Shown: positions 18,269 to 27,068, counted from the first letter of the stretch. The stretch is 64,000 nt of DNA from Candidatus Kapaibacterium sp. (GCA_025059875.1 JANXCT010000001.1:496001-560000); one strand, 5' to 3'. Made by a program: numbers and translations. Notes: a model not told the origin generated them from the letters alone.

Positions 18269-18742
18269 ATGCGCTGGCTCAGAGTACTCTTCATGCTGCT
18301 TCCGTTGGGATTGCTGGGCTGTGGCGGCGCGGAGAAGCCAGAGCCATCTAAGGTGGAGGAAAACGCAGCAATGGAACAGGCTGCAAAGGTCCCGACCGTC
18401 GCAGGTGTCTCTGCGGAAGTTATGCAGCGCGGTAAGCAGATCTACGACTCGTACTGCAAGACATGCCATCAAGCGAGCGGACAGGGGATCGCTGGTGTCT
18501 ACCCTCCACTAGCGAAGTCCGATTACCTGAACGACAAGCGTAAGACTATCCACTCAGTGGTCTTCGGGCTTTCGGGGCCGATTGTAGTTAATGGGAAGCA
18601 GTACAATGGGGTTATGCCTGCGGCCCCATACAACGATCAAGACATCGCAGCAGTACTGACCTACGTGTACAACAGCTTTGGCAATCCAGGCGGCATTGTG
18701 ACCCCTGAGGAAGTTGCAGCGGTCCGCAAGGCTGGAAAGTGA
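18269..18742 (+). CDS. Lipoprotein c-type cytochrome
   Basis: The 157-residue protein starts MRWLRVLFMLLPLGLLGC, a lipoprotein signal ending at Cys18, so it is membrane-anchored outside the cytoplasm. A linker of about 35 residues leads to a single class I cytochrome c domain with the haem motif CKTCH and a later GVMPAAPY whose Met is the probable sixth ligand. It could carry electrons to a terminal oxidase or other acceptor. The frame is open back to 18179, but only the ATG at 18269 gives a signal peptide at the very start. It ends 3 nt from the convergent M23 gene. Confidence 0.9.
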   Translation: MRWLRVLFMLLPLGLLGCGGAEKPEPSKVEENAAMEQAAKVPTVAGVSAEVMQRGKQIYDSYCKTCHQASGQGIAGVYPPLAKSDYLNDKRKTIHSVVFGLSGPIVVNGKQYNGVMPAAPYNDQDIAAVLTYVYNSFGNPGGIVTPEEVAAVRKAGK

Positions 18743-18745
18743 GGC

Positions 18746-19984
18746 TTACTTGAGCCAGTCGAGTGGGTTGAGAAGCCGGCGCCCGTGCCAAAGCTGGAGG
18801 TGAAACCCTTCACCGTCCGGGGTGTTGCCGGCGGAGCCGAGCACAGTCTCGTGTGTGACGCTCGTTCCAGGCTTGACGGCGACGCTACTGAGGTTGCCGT
18901 ACACAGAGCGGAAGTTGTCAGCATGCTCTACGATGACGACATGCTGGTAGGTCGGCAGCCACTGGATAGCCTTAACGGTACCGGCAGCTACTGGCCGAAC
19001 AGGGGTGCCGTAAGGTGCGGAGATGTCGATACCGGGATTCTCCCAGCTAACACCTGTTTCTGGGTTGCGGTGGAGACCATATCCCCGAAGGAGCTTTCGG
19101 GAGACCAAGGGCCATCGAAATTCTGGACGGCTGGAAAGAGTTGGGGAGGAGAGCTGCGCTGTTGGAGAGGGAGTGCGGGGGGATATTGGCTGAGGTGGAA
19201 GCGACGAGTGTCGGCGAGCCTCAGCGATGAGCTGCTCGATAAGCCGTCGGAGCTGCTGAGCGCTCTGCCGGCGCTTCTCCAACTGGAGCCGAAGCTGTCG
19301 TTGGCGTTCTCGGGTCTGCCGTAGGAGGTGCTCCTGCCGAGAGAGTGTAGCTGTTAGCTCTCGCTGCTGCTCCTCGCGGCGCTGGAGCCATTGCTGGCGC
19401 TGCTGATAGAGCGAGGCAAGCCGGGCTTGGAGTTGGGCCATGACCGCATAGCGCTCCGCTACGTCCTGTTGGCGTGCTGCGTAGTGCAAGAAGAGTGCTG
19501 CAGTGTAGTGCTGTAACTGGGATCGGAGTAAGTGGTCTTCGGTGCGTATCCATACGGTGTAGAATTGGCGAAGGAGCCGACGCTGTTGCTCGTTCAAAGT
19601 ATCATGCTGACGGCGCAGTAGGTCGAGTTGCTGCTGGAGGAGTTGTAGGGAGTCGTCTAGGACCCGGAGCTGTGTCCCGATGGCTACAATGGAGCGTTGT
19701 AGGAGCTGGCGGTAGCGACGTAGACGCTCTACCCGCTGCTGTAGGGAGAGTTCCTGGCGCTGTTCGGCTTGGAGCTGCTGTCGGAGCTGGTCAATTGAAC
19801 GCTGGAGTTCGTTGAGGCGCTGGCGATAACGCTCTAGTTCTGCTGGCTTGGTGCTGGCGGGCGAAGGGAGGTATCCCAGCGCGAAAGCAAGGCAGAACGC
19901 AAAGGTCAGTCTAATCAGTCTCCGCTGCTGGGACCCGCTCAATCGCTGCCCCAAGTTGCTGCAGCTTGAGCTCAATGGCTTCAT
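18746..19984 (-). CDS. EnvC-like coiled-coil protein with degenerate M23 (LytM) domain
   Basis: The 412-residue protein has a signal peptide around residues 20-45, a long Gln/Arg-rich coiled coil (about 50-250), a Pro/Ser linker and a C-terminal M23/LytM domain (about 290-412). The zinc and catalytic positions are changed: the HxGxD site reads NPGID (Asn316, Asp320), YxHL reads YGNL (Asn364), and HxH reads HLQ (His395, Gln397). This is the pattern of EnvC/NlpD-type factors that activate cell-wall amidases rather than cut peptidoglycan. The start at 19984 overlaps murA by 74 nt; an ATG at 20035 is also open. Confidence 0.85.
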   Translation of the reverse strand: MKPLSSSCSNLGQRLSGSQQRRLIRLTFAFCLAFALGYLPSPASTKPAELERYRQRLNELQRSIDQLRQQLQAEQRQELSLQQRVERLRRYRQLLQRSIVAIGTQLRVLDDSLQLLQQQLDLLRRQHDTLNEQQRRLLRQFYTVWIRTEDHLLRSQLQHYTAALFLHYAARQQDVAERYAVMAQLQARLASLYQQRQQWLQRREEQQRELTATLSRQEHLLRQTRERQRQLRLQLEKRRQSAQQLRRLIEQLIAEARRHSSLPPQPISPRTPSPTAQLSSPTLSSRPEFRWPLVSRKLLRGYGLHRNPETGVSWENPGIDISAPYGTPVRPVAAGTVKAIQWLPTYQHVVIVEHADNFRSVYGNLSSVAVKPGTSVTHETVLGSAGNTPDGEGFHLQLWHGRRLLNPLDWLK

Positions 19985-21176
19985 AACCTCGATCCAAGTG
20001 GTGGACTCCGAAGACCTCCGTTTGCCCAGTAGCAATCAGGCCAGCGATGATCAGTGCTGCACTAGCCCGGAGGTCGCTAGAGACGACGCTGGCGCCTCGA
20101 AGCGGGCGACCACCATAGACCACGGCTGTGTTTCCATGTAGCTCTAGCGCTGCCCCAAGCCGCTGGAGCTCGGCGACGTGCTTAAAGCGGTCGGGGTAGA
20201 TGGTATCTGTAATCCTGGAGATGCCTGGTGCTTGGAGCATTAAGGCAGTCCACTGAGCTTGGAGATCTGTCGGGAAACCAGGGTATGGTGCTGTTTGGAT
20301 AGTGCTTGCTCTCGGAGAATCCTCCATGCGGAGCGTGATGGTGTCGCGAGCAATGTGGAGGAGAGCTCCAACACGCTGGAGGGACTCTATTAGTGCTCGA
20401 ATGTGCTCGGGATTAACGTGGGTCAACGTGACCTCGCCTCGTGTAGCAGCGGCGGCGATCAAGAACGTGCCGGCCTCTATTCGGTCCGGGATAACCTCAA
20501 TGGCGGCGGGATGCAAGCTAGCAGAACCGACGATGCGCAGCGTTGGGGTCCCTATTCCTTCGATGTGGGCGCCCATCTGGCAGAGGAATTCTGCCAGCTG
20601 CGCAATCTCAGGCTCCATTGCAGCGTTGTGCAGGTAGGTTTCGCCTTCGGCTAACGCGGAGGCCATAAGGAGATTGCCCGTCGCTCCGACACTAGGAAAG
20701 CGCAGTCGGATGGTCGTCCCGCGTAACCGTTCTGCCCGCGCATACACGCAGTCGTCGCGTAGTTCTACCGTTGCCCCTAACTGCTGCAGGCCCCAGATAT
20801 GGAGGTCTACAGGTCGAGGGCCCAACGCGCAGCCTCCAGGAAGAGCCACCTCGGCGTAACCGTATCGGGCAAGGAGAGGACCTAAGACGTAAAAGGAGGC
20901 TCGCATGCGGCTTACGATCTCCCGAGGCGCCCGGAAGGAGTGCACATTGCGAGTGTCGATCCAGAGCTCGTCTCCCTGCAAGCAGCAGGAGCAACCAAGG
21001 GCCTCAAGGAGCTCCATCATCGTGAAGACATCGGTTAGCCGGGGGACGTTCCGGAGAACGTGGATGCCAGGTGCCAGGAGGGTAGCAGGAGCCAAGGCTA
21101 GGACAGCATTCTTAGCTCCCGAGATGCGGACCTGTCCTCGTAGTTCCCGTCCACCAGTGATGACCAGCTTCTCCAT
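19911..21176 (-). CDS. murA: UDP-N-acetylglucosamine 1-carboxyvinyltransferase MurA
   Basis: MurA performs the first committed step of peptidoglycan synthesis, adding enolpyruvate from PEP to UDP-GlcNAc, and is the target of fosfomycin. The 421-residue protein starts MEKLVITGGRELRGQVRISG, has SGAKNAVLAL with the conserved Lys-Asn pair, and carries the active-site loop VALPGGCALGPRPVDLH whose Cys corresponds to the fosfomycin-reactive cysteine. The conserved GTF(L)IAAAATRG and DLRASAALIIAGL segments follow. It precedes and overlaps the EnvC-like gene, tying synthesis and remodelling of the wall. Confidence 0.97.
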   Translation of the reverse strand: MEKLVITGGRELRGQVRISGAKNAVLALAPATLLAPGIHVLRNVPRLTDVFTMMELLEALGCSCCLQGDELWIDTRNVHSFRAPREIVSRMRASFYVLGPLLARYGYAEVALPGGCALGPRPVDLHIWGLQQLGATVELRDDCVYARAERLRGTTIRLRFPSVGATGNLLMASALAEGETYLHNAAMEPEIAQLAEFLCQMGAHIEGIGTPTLRIVGSASLHPAAIEVIPDRIEAGTFLIAAAATRGEVTLTHVNPEHIRALIESLQRVGALLHIARDTITLRMEDSPRASTIQTAPYPGFPTDLQAQWTALMLQAPGISRITDTIYPDRFKHVAELQRLGAALELHGNTAVVYGGRPLRGASVVSSDLRASAALIIAGLIATGQTEVFGVHHLDRGYEAIELKLQQLGAAIERVPAAETD

Positions 21177-21210
21177 CCCTGGGCTCCCCAGCAGGGCACC
21201 GTGGTGCGGG

Positions 21211-21218
21211 CAAAAGTA
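21211..21218 (-). promoter_or_regulatory. TAnnTTTG promoter of murA
   Basis: TACTTTTG on the minus strand, 34 nt before the murA ATG, an exact consensus match in the murA/accC divergent region. Confidence 0.6.
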
Positions 21219-21248
21219 GGGCCTTCAAAGCAAACAGCAATGGGGTTG

Positions 21249-21256
21249 TAATTTCG
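21249..21256 (+). promoter_or_regulatory. Candidate -7 promoter element of accC
   Basis: TAATTTCG, one base off TAnnTTTG, 36 nt before the GTG start of accC. Confidence 0.4.
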
Positions 21257-21292
21257 TGCACGCGGAGTGTGGTATAGGGCTCCGGCGGTGCC

Positions 21293-22651
21293 GTGTTTCG
21301 CAAAGTTCTGATTGCAAACCGTGGGGAGATTGCCCTCCGCATTATCCGGGCATGCCGTGAGATGGGGATTCGGACGGTTGCCGTGTACTCAGAGGCAGAC
21401 CGATACTCCCTCCACGTGCGCTTCGCCGATGAGGCAGTATGCATTGGGCCGCCGCCGAGCAAGCAGAGCTATCTCAATATCCCCGCCATCATCGCGGCAG
21501 CCGAGGTGACGAATGCTGATGCGATTCATCCAGGCTACGGCTTCTTGGCAGAGAATGAGGCCTTCGCCGAGATCTGCCGTGATTGTGGCTTTGTCTTCAT
21601 CGGCCCCACCCCCGAAGCAATAGCGAAGATGGGGAATAAATCCGTAGCGAAGGAGACGGTCAAAGCTGCTGGCGTTCCCGTTGTCCCTGGCAGCGACGGG
21701 GTTGTTAGTACTCTTAAGGAGGCCAGGGAGGTTGCTCGGGAAATTGGGTATCCGATTATGCTGAAGGCAGCGGCTGGGGGCGGGGGAAAAGGGATGCGGC
21801 TTGTAGAGAGCGATGAGGGACTGGAACGAGCCTTCATTCTGGCGCGTAATGAGGCAGAGGCGGCCTTCGGCAATCCCGATGTGTATATAGAGAAGTTCAT
21901 CGTGCAGCCCCGACACATCGAGTTTCAGGTCTTCGGGGACCACCACGGTACGGTGATCCATCTCAACGAGCGGGAGTGCTCCATCCAGCGCCGACACCAA
22001 AAGCTCATCGAAGAGGCTCCTTCCCCGATCATGACACCGGAGCTCCGGCAGGCAATGGGGGAGGCCGCTATCCGAGCAGCCCGCGCTGTAGGCTACGTCA
22101 ACGCAGGGACGGTGGAGTTCCTAGTGGATAGGGACCGCAACTTCTACTTCATGGAGATGAACACCCGCATTCAAGTGGAGCACCCTGTCACAGAGGAGTC
22201 GATCGGTGGGATTGATCTCATCAAGGAGCAAATTCGGGTGGCAGCCGGCGAGCCACTATCGCTGCGTCCCACCCCTCCACGATTCCATGCCATAGAGTGC
22301 CGCATCAATGCCGAGGATCCCTTCAACGGCTACCGTCCCTCGCCTGGGGTGATTACAAGCCTTCACTTTCCGGGAGGCCTAGGGGTGCGGGTTGATTCTC
22401 ACATCTACCAAGGTTACTCCATCCCGCCGTACTACGATTCGCTGATCGCTAAGCTCATTGCTGTAGCGCCAACTCGCGAGGAGGCGATTGCCCGTATGCG
22501 GCGGGCTCTAGAGGAGTTCGTTGTCGAAGGTATTGCGACGACGATTCCTTTCCACCTGGCGATGATGAACAACCCTGATTTCATTGCTGGGCAGTTTGAT
22601 ACGCGGTATCTGGAGGAACACGATTGGCGTCAGTATGCGCCTGTAGCGTAG
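21293..22651 (+). CDS. accC: Biotin carboxylase subunit of acetyl-CoA carboxylase
   Basis: AccC carboxylates the biotin on its carrier protein using ATP and bicarbonate, the first half-reaction of malonyl-CoA formation. The 452-residue protein has the N-terminal fold starting [16 protein letters not shown], the ATP-grasp glycine loop [12 protein letters not shown], and the active-site strand [18 protein letters not shown]. The start codon is GTG at 21293. The length is that of a stand-alone subunit with no fused carrier. The usual partner accB is not beside it; instead gcvH follows 24 nt downstream. Confidence 0.95.
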   Translation: MFRKVLIANRGEIALRIIRACREMGIRTVAVYSEADRYSLHVRFADEAVCIGPPPSKQSYLNIPAIIAAAEVTNADAIHPGYGFLAENEAFAEICRDCGFVFIGPTPEAIAKMGNKSVAKETVKAAGVPVVPGSDGVVSTLKEAREVAREIGYPIMLKAAAGGGGKGMRLVESDEGLERAFILARNEAEAAFGNPDVYIEKFIVQPRHIEFQVFGDHHGTVIHLNERECSIQRRHQKLIEEAPSPIMTPELRQAMGEAAIRAARAVGYVNAGTVEFLVDRDRNFYFMEMNTRIQVEHPVTEESIGGIDLIKEQIRVAAGEPLSLRPTPPRFHAIECRINAEDPFNGYRPSPGVITSLHFPGGLGVRVDSHIYQGYSIPPYYDSLIAKLIAVAPTREEAIARMRRALEEFVVEGIATTIPFHLAMMNNPDFIAGQFDTRYLEEHDWRQYAPVA

Positions 22652-22675
22652 TCAAACATCCGGTCAAGCTTAGCA

Positions 22676-23065
22676 ATGCGCTTTCCCGAAGAGCTCTGGT
22701 ACACGAAAGATCACGAGTGGCTGCGGGTCGTGGACGGCGTTGGTACAGTTGGCGTTACGGACCACGCCCAGCGTGAGCTTGGGGATATTGTGTTCGTCGA
22801 TGTCACCGTCAACGTTGGGCAGGTAGTTGAGGCTGGCCAAGTTGTGGCCACGATTGAAGCAGTCAAGACCGTTGCCGATGTGTATTCCCCGGTCCGTGGG
22901 AAGGTGCTAGAAACGAACTCGCTGCTCTCAGAGAAGCCTGAGCTCATCAACCAGGATCCATACGGGGAGGGCTGGATCCTCCGGCTCCAGCTAGAAGAAC
23001 CGCAGCAACTTGATCAGCTTCTAGATGCTGCGGCGTATAAGGCCCTCATCGGGTATGAAGAGTAG
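22676..23065 (+). CDS. gcvH: Glycine cleavage system H protein
   Basis: GcvH carries the lipoyl arm that shuttles the aminomethyl group in glycine cleavage. The 129-residue protein has the compact barrel with KDHEWLRV, GVTDHAQRELGDIVFV, and the lipoylation site TIEAVKTVADVY with Lys64. It lies 24 nt after accC on the same strand and probably shares its transcript, although the other glycine-cleavage genes are not in the window. GcvH can also serve as a lipoyl donor for other complexes such as 2-oxoacid dehydrogenases. Confidence 0.96.
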   Translation: MRFPEELWYTKDHEWLRVVDGVGTVGVTDHAQRELGDIVFVDVTVNVGQVVEAGQVVATIEAVKTVADVYSPVRGKVLETNSLLSEKPELINQDPYGEGWILRLQLEEPQQLDQLLDAAAYKALIGYEE

Positions 23066-23317
23066 CGCATTGAGTGCGGGCACAGGGCTTCCGAAGGGGG
23101 ATAGGTCATAGGGGTGGTTGTGTGGCCGCGACGACTCGAAGTGGGGGCTTCTTTGCGGGAGAAGGCAATAGGGCAGGGACGTAAGGGAACTGTGACGGCG
23201 GCGCTGCATGATTGGGTGAATGTTAGCCGGGCCAAGCCGCGTGTTGACATGCTTCTCTTAAGGGAACGCTACCGAATCCCCGTTCTACGTCTCCCGTCTA
23301 GCGAAAGAGCTGTGAGG

Positions 23318-24001
23318 ATGCTGATGCGATGGGTAATACTCCTTGGCTGTGCGGCTGTGCTTACCCTCCAAGCGCAGATCGCAGGCGAGCAAACGGCAGA
23401 GATTCCGGATAGCCTTTTCGTCTTTGAGTCGCCTCACCCACTGATCTTGGCAGAGGAGGCTCTACCTGCCACGTGGGGACTCGTTGCGACGTTCTCTGGC
23501 AACGGGTTCGGTGGAGGTATCTACTACCAGCAGGCCCTCGGGAAGGAATGTGCCTGGTCAGCGGAACTGACGCTCTCCGGCGCTCGGAACTCTGACGAGT
23601 TTGAGGTCTACGATCCCTACTCCGGCACTGTGTACGTTCCGGGCAAGGTCAATCGGTTGTTCCTCATTCCGCTCTCCCTCAGCCTGTCATACTTTCCGTT
23701 CAGCGAGTCGCTGGATGAGAGCTTTGCACCGCTTGTCTCTGTGGGCATAGTGCCGACCCTCATCCTCTCTACGCCGTACGCGGAGGAGTTCTTCCGTTCG
23801 TTTCGCTATGCTCGATTCTTCCTGCGGCTGGGGGGACATGTGGGGATTGGTGCATATGTCCGCTACGGGAGTCGCGGATTCTTGGGGATTGGTCTGCGGT
23901 ACTATGCCATCCCCTTCGGCGGTGCGGGTTTGGAGAGTGTTCGCGGACGGCCTATTCAGGATTTCGGGGGCTTCGTGCTGAGCTTGCGGCTGCCATTGTA
24001 G
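23318..24001 (+). CDS. Exported protein, probably an outer-membrane beta-barrel, unknown function
   Basis: I do not recognise a family. The 227-residue product has a signal peptide (MRWVILLGCAAVLTLQAQ from the ATG at 23324; the ATG two codons earlier at 23318 is equally possible). The rest alternates short amphipathic strands rich in aromatic residues and glycine, such as GNGFGGGIYYQQ, FLIPLSLSLSYFPF and GIGLRYYAIPFGGAG, and ends FVLSLRLPL. This is the look of a small barrel with a C-terminal hydrophobic strand. The frame is open back to 23114 but the upstream part is not signal-like. TTGACA at 23244-23249 is a possible -35. Confidence 0.6.
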   Translation: MLMRWVILLGCAAVLTLQAQIAGEQTAEIPDSLFVFESPHPLILAEEALPATWGLVATFSGNGFGGGIYYQQALGKECAWSAELTLSGARNSDEFEVYDPYSGTVYVPGKVNRLFLIPLSLSLSYFPFSESLDESFAPLVSVGIVPTLILSTPYAEEFFRSFRYARFFLRLGGHVGIGAYVRYGSRGFLGIGLRYYAIPFGGAGLESVRGRPIQDFGGFVLSLRLPL

Positions 24002-24161
24002 TGAGGGCGGGCTGGGTAGGGCGCTCCCGCAGGGGTTTGGAAGCAGCTTCGGCAATCTAGGCAGGAATACATCGACTCCTTGGTGCCGCCTTGTGGACGG
24101 AGGCGGGGACATGGGCGGGCTTCTGTGAATTTGCTGTCATTGCTCGTTTAGCAGAGTTTCA

Positions 24162-24179
24162 GCGGTTTCCGCCTTTTTT
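24162..24179 (+). terminator. Possible weak intrinsic terminator
   Basis: GCGG-TTT-CCGC hairpin followed by CTTTTTT, 160 nt after the barrel-like gene. The 4-bp stem is short, so this is tentative. Confidence 0.3.
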
Positions 24180-24220
24180 GCGGTTACCTCTGGGGCGTGA
24201 CAAGACAGTCAAGAGTGAAG

Positions 24221-24239
24221 CAGCGTCCGCTGGACGCTG
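24221..24239 (+). repeat. Perfect 8-bp inverted repeat before rlpA
   Basis: CAGCGTCC and GGACGCTG flank a 3-nt loop, 40 nt before the rlpA start. It could be a terminator stem or a leader structure; no T-run follows. Confidence 0.4.
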
Positions 24240-24279
24240 TTGTTAGCCAGGGAGGGTGGAAGAAGCTCGCAGTAGAAGC

Positions 24280-25023
24280 ATGCTTGGTAACTGGTTCCGG
24301 CGATGGTCACCACTCGGGTGGCTTGTGTTCTGGGGTGTCTTCATCGTTGTGCTCTCGGTCACCATCCTCGTGCAGGCACAAGAGCGTGTGGAAAGGGAGG
24401 GAGGAGGGCTGACGTCAGACTCCAGCATGGCTGAGCAGCCAACGTTCGCGGAGTGGAGCCCGTTTGCGGTTCAGGAGGGGTTAGCGACGTGGTATGGGCC
24501 GGGGTTCCATGGTCGGCGGACAGCTTCTGGGAAGCGATACAACATGCACGAGCTCACCGCTGCTCATCGCTGGCTACCGTTTGGAGCGCTCGTTAAGGTG
24601 AGCCTTCCAGATGTGGATTCTGCCGTGGTGGTCCAGATCACTGACCGGGGACCGTTCGTGCGCCGGAGAATCATCGATCTCTCATGGGCTGCAGCAAACA
24701 CCCTGGGAGTTCGATTGCATCCAGTACGGATTGCTGCATACCTACCGCCACGAGATTCGGCTCAGGTGCTGGGGTTTACTCCTGGCTGGGGAGTCTACGT
24801 TGGACGGCGGAGTGCCTTCGTGCTCGTGGATAGCCTGCGGGACTGGACGCAGGCTGTCCGGCGATGGGAGTGGTATCGGCAGGAGGTTCCCACCGCCTGG
24901 CTGTTGGCCACGTGGCTGCCGGGGGTCGATAGTGCGGAAGGGGGCGGGCCCGACGCGTTGTGCTTCTACATTGGGGTTCCTCGGGTAGGCGCTGCGAATA
25001 GCCTGCTGGGCTATCTGCGGTAA
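24280..25023 (+). CDS. rlpA: RlpA-like septal ring / peptidoglycan-binding protein
   Basis: The 247-residue protein has an N-terminal membrane anchor or signal (about residues 12-32) and a double-psi beta-barrel of the RlpA family (about 65-160). Visible signatures are GLATWYGPGFHGRRTASG, LTAAHRWLPFGALVKV and ITDRGPFVRRRIIDLSWAAA. RlpA proteins act in the periplasm; some cut glycan strands lacking stem peptides. There is no SPOR domain, and the last 85 residues are not recognised. The ATG at 24280 gives a cleaner N-terminus than an in-frame ATG at 24256. Confidence 0.88.
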   Translation: MLGNWFRRWSPLGWLVFWGVFIVVLSVTILVQAQERVEREGGGLTSDSSMAEQPTFAEWSPFAVQEGLATWYGPGFHGRRTASGKRYNMHELTAAHRWLPFGALVKVSLPDVDSAVVVQITDRGPFVRRRIIDLSWAAANTLGVRLHPVRIAAYLPPRDSAQVLGFTPGWGVYVGRRSAFVLVDSLRDWTQAVRRWEWYRQEVPTAWLLATWLPGVDSAEGGGPDALCFYIGVPRVGAANSLLGYLR

Positions 25024-25050
25024 GTCCCAGGACAGAGCTCTGCCATCCCC

Positions 25051-25058
25051 TATTTTTG
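25051..25058 (+). promoter_or_regulatory. TAnnTTTG promoter of dapA
   Basis: TATTTTTG, 29 nt before the dapA ATG. The context CCCTATTTTTG recurs before purB and merR. Confidence 0.7.
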
Positions 25059-25072
25059 CCACTGTGTTGGGC

Positions 25073-25084
25073 AGGAGGAGGGAG
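25073..25084 (+). promoter_or_regulatory. Strong ribosome binding site that decides the dapA start
   Basis: AGGAGGAGGGAG ends 3 nt before the ATG at 25088, selecting it over an in-frame GTG at 25064. Confidence 0.6.
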
Positions 25085-25087
25085 TCA

Positions 25088-25987
25088 ATGGTGCAGCTTC
25101 GTGGGACGTTGACGGCTCTGGTGACCCCATTCCAACGCGATGGTTCGGTTGACTGGGCTGCTCTGCGCCGGCTTGTGGAGTTCCAGCTCCAAGCAGGGGT
25201 CGAAGGCTTAGTCCCGGTCGGTTCTACAGGGGAGAGTGCAACGCTGAGCTTTGAGGAGAAGGTCGAGATAATTGCGCGGGTCGTTGAATGGGTAGGTGGG
25301 CGAGTGCCAGTGGTAGCGGGCACGGGGACAAACGACACTCGGACAACGATAGAGCTGACGCGGCAGGCTCATCGGGTAGGAGCTGATGCCGCGCTGATTG
25401 TCTGTCCGTACTACAACAAGCCGACCCAGCAGGGACTCTATGAGCATTTCCGAGCCGTGGCGGAAGCGGTCCCCATCCCGATCGTTCTCTACAACGTTCC
25501 AGGGCGGACCGCTGTCAATATGACGGCCGAGACGCAGCTCCGGCTGGCAGAGGAGTTCCCAACAGTTGTGGCTACCAAAGAGGCATCGGCCAATCTAGAG
25601 CAGGTGATGGAGATTCTCCGGAATGCCCCACCACACTTTGCCGTCTTGGCTGGGGACGATATGCTGGCGTTGCCGATGATTGTATGTGGGGGCGTTGGGG
25701 TGGTCTCTGTCATTGCAAACTATGCTCCGCAGCAGTTTGGAGAGTGCATTCGCTCGGCCCTTGCAGGAGAGTGGGAGCGTGCAAGGACGCTGCACTACGC
25801 GCTCTTCCCGCTCATGCGGCTCAACTTCATTGAATCCAATCCCATCCCGGTAAAGGCAGCGCTGGCGATGATGGGACTCATCGAGGAGGTCTACCGGCTA
25901 CCGCTGACACCACTGCAGCCGCGCCATCGGGAGCTGCTAGAGCGTGCCCTGCGGGAGGCGGGGATACTACAGGGAGCTGCGGTATGA
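25088..25987 (+). CDS. dapA: 4-hydroxy-tetrahydrodipicolinate synthase
   Basis: DapA condenses pyruvate with aspartate semialdehyde in lysine and diaminopimelate synthesis, feeding the cell wall. The 299-residue TIM barrel has GSTGES (substrate carboxylate loop), IPIVLYNVPGRT with the catalytic Tyr, and VVATKEASANLEQ with the Schiff-base Lys near residue 160. Length and order are normal. The start is fixed by a strong AGGAGGAGG just upstream, and the promoter element ends 29 nt before it. Two small lipoprotein genes follow, each overlapping by 4 nt. Confidence 0.97.
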   Translation: MVQLRGTLTALVTPFQRDGSVDWAALRRLVEFQLQAGVEGLVPVGSTGESATLSFEEKVEIIARVVEWVGGRVPVVAGTGTNDTRTTIELTRQAHRVGADAALIVCPYYNKPTQQGLYEHFRAVAEAVPIPIVLYNVPGRTAVNMTAETQLRLAEEFPTVVATKEASANLEQVMEILRNAPPHFAVLAGDDMLALPMIVCGGVGVVSVIANYAPQQFGECIRSALAGEWERARTLHYALFPLMRLNFIESNPIPVKAALAMMGLIEEVYRLPLTPLQPRHRELLERALREAGILQGAAV

Positions 25988-26571
25988 GCTGGCGAGTGCT
26001 GGTAGTGGTAGGGCTGGCGGGGTGTGGGCTGTTGAGTCCGCGGACACCACAGCCGCCAGAGTACGGGGGTGCCCAAGAGTACCAACAACCCACAACACCA
26101 GCGGCAGTGGTGGAAAACTTCCAGCATGCAGTTGCCCGCCAGGATGTGGTTGCTTTCCTGCGGTGTCTACTGGACAGCACCGAAGCGCCGGGAAGGAGCT
26201 ACCGCTTTGAGCCTTCTGGGCAAGCATTAGCCCGGTATGGAGCCGTCTTTGCCCACTGGGATCGTGAAGCAGAGCGGCAGAGCTTCCTGGGAATGGTGAG
26301 CCGCGTACTGCCAGGAGCAGCGCCGGAGTTGATCCTCATCGCTCCGGTCTTCGAGCTGCAGACGCCGGATTCAGCGGTCTTCCGGGCGGAGTATCGGTTG
26401 TCGGTCCCCCATCGGGAGCCAGGAGTGCCGGGGACAGCACGTGGAATGCTACGGTGGACGCTCGTTCCTCTCCCTAACGGCTTCTGGGTTATTCAGCGGT
26501 GGACTGATTTGGACGCCGCAGATACGGCAGCGATTAGCTGGAGCGTGTTCAAAGCACTCTGGCGACTATGA
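25984..26571 (+). CDS. Small lipoprotein, NTF2-like fold suspected
   Basis: The 195-residue product begins MSWRVLVVVGLAGCGLLSP, a lipoprotein signal with Cys14. After a Pro-rich linker, TPAAVVENFQHAVARQDVVAFLRCLLDST looks like the first helix of an NTF2/SnoaL-type fold (repeat in positions about 40-65), and the end WTLVPLPNGFWVIQRW resembles the closing strands of such domains. I know no specific function. It overlaps the dapA stop (ATGA) and the next lipoprotein gene, so the three are probably one transcript. Confidence 0.65.
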   Translation: MSWRVLVVVGLAGCGLLSPRTPQPPEYGGAQEYQQPTTPAAVVENFQHAVARQDVVAFLRCLLDSTEAPGRSYRFEPSGQALARYGAVFAHWDREAERQSFLGMVSRVLPGAAPELILIAPVFELQTPDSAVFRAEYRLSVPHREPGVPGTARGMLRWTLVPLPNGFWVIQRWTDLDAADTAAISWSVFKALWRL

Positions 26572-27068
26572 GGGCGGCTGCTGTGGTAGCGCTGGCTGTA
26601 ATGACTGGGGGATGCCTCAACCCGTTCGCGCCCCGACTCGCTGAGGAGGTGGCTGAACACGAGGCGATAGCGGACCAGCGGACGGTTACGGGGCTCTTCC
26701 AGAAGTTCCGCTATGCTTACGTCTTGCGCGATACCCTCCTCTACGGGCAGCTCCTGGATTCGGCCTTCACGTTCTCTTACCGCAACTACGAGCTGGGGGT
26801 GGACGTGGTGTGGGGTCGCCAAGAAGACATGCGGGCTACGGCAGGTCTGTTCCGTGCGGCGCAGCACATCGAGCTAGTCTGGCACGAGATTGTCGACTTC
26901 TACGGGGATTCGGTGCAGTGCGTCGTCTCGCGAGGCTTTGCTTTGGAGATTGCGTTCTCCCCAACGGATGTTGTCCGAATTGGCGGGCGAGCTACCTTCC
27001 GACTGCAACGCTCCCAGCCCGATCAGCCGTGGCGGATTGTGAGCTGGCGTGATGAGTCCATGGAGTAA
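26568..27068 (+). CDS. Small lipoprotein, second NTF2-like paralogue
   Basis: The 166-residue product starts MRAAAVVALAVMTGGC, a lipoprotein signal with Cys16. The body (LFQKFRYAYVLRDTLLYGQL, then FTFSYRNYELGVDVVW, ending PWRIVSWRDESME) has the helix-then-curved-sheet pattern of NTF2-like domains. It is similar in layout, not obviously in sequence, to the gene before it, which it overlaps by 4 nt. Function unknown. Confidence 0.65.
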   Translation: MRAAAVVALAVMTGGCLNPFAPRLAEEVAEHEAIADQRTVTGLFQKFRYAYVLRDTLLYGQLLDSAFTFSYRNYELGVDVVWGRQEDMRATAGLFRAAQHIELVWHEIVDFYGDSVQCVVSRGFALEIAFSPTDVVRIGGRATFRLQRSQPDQPWRIVSWRDESME

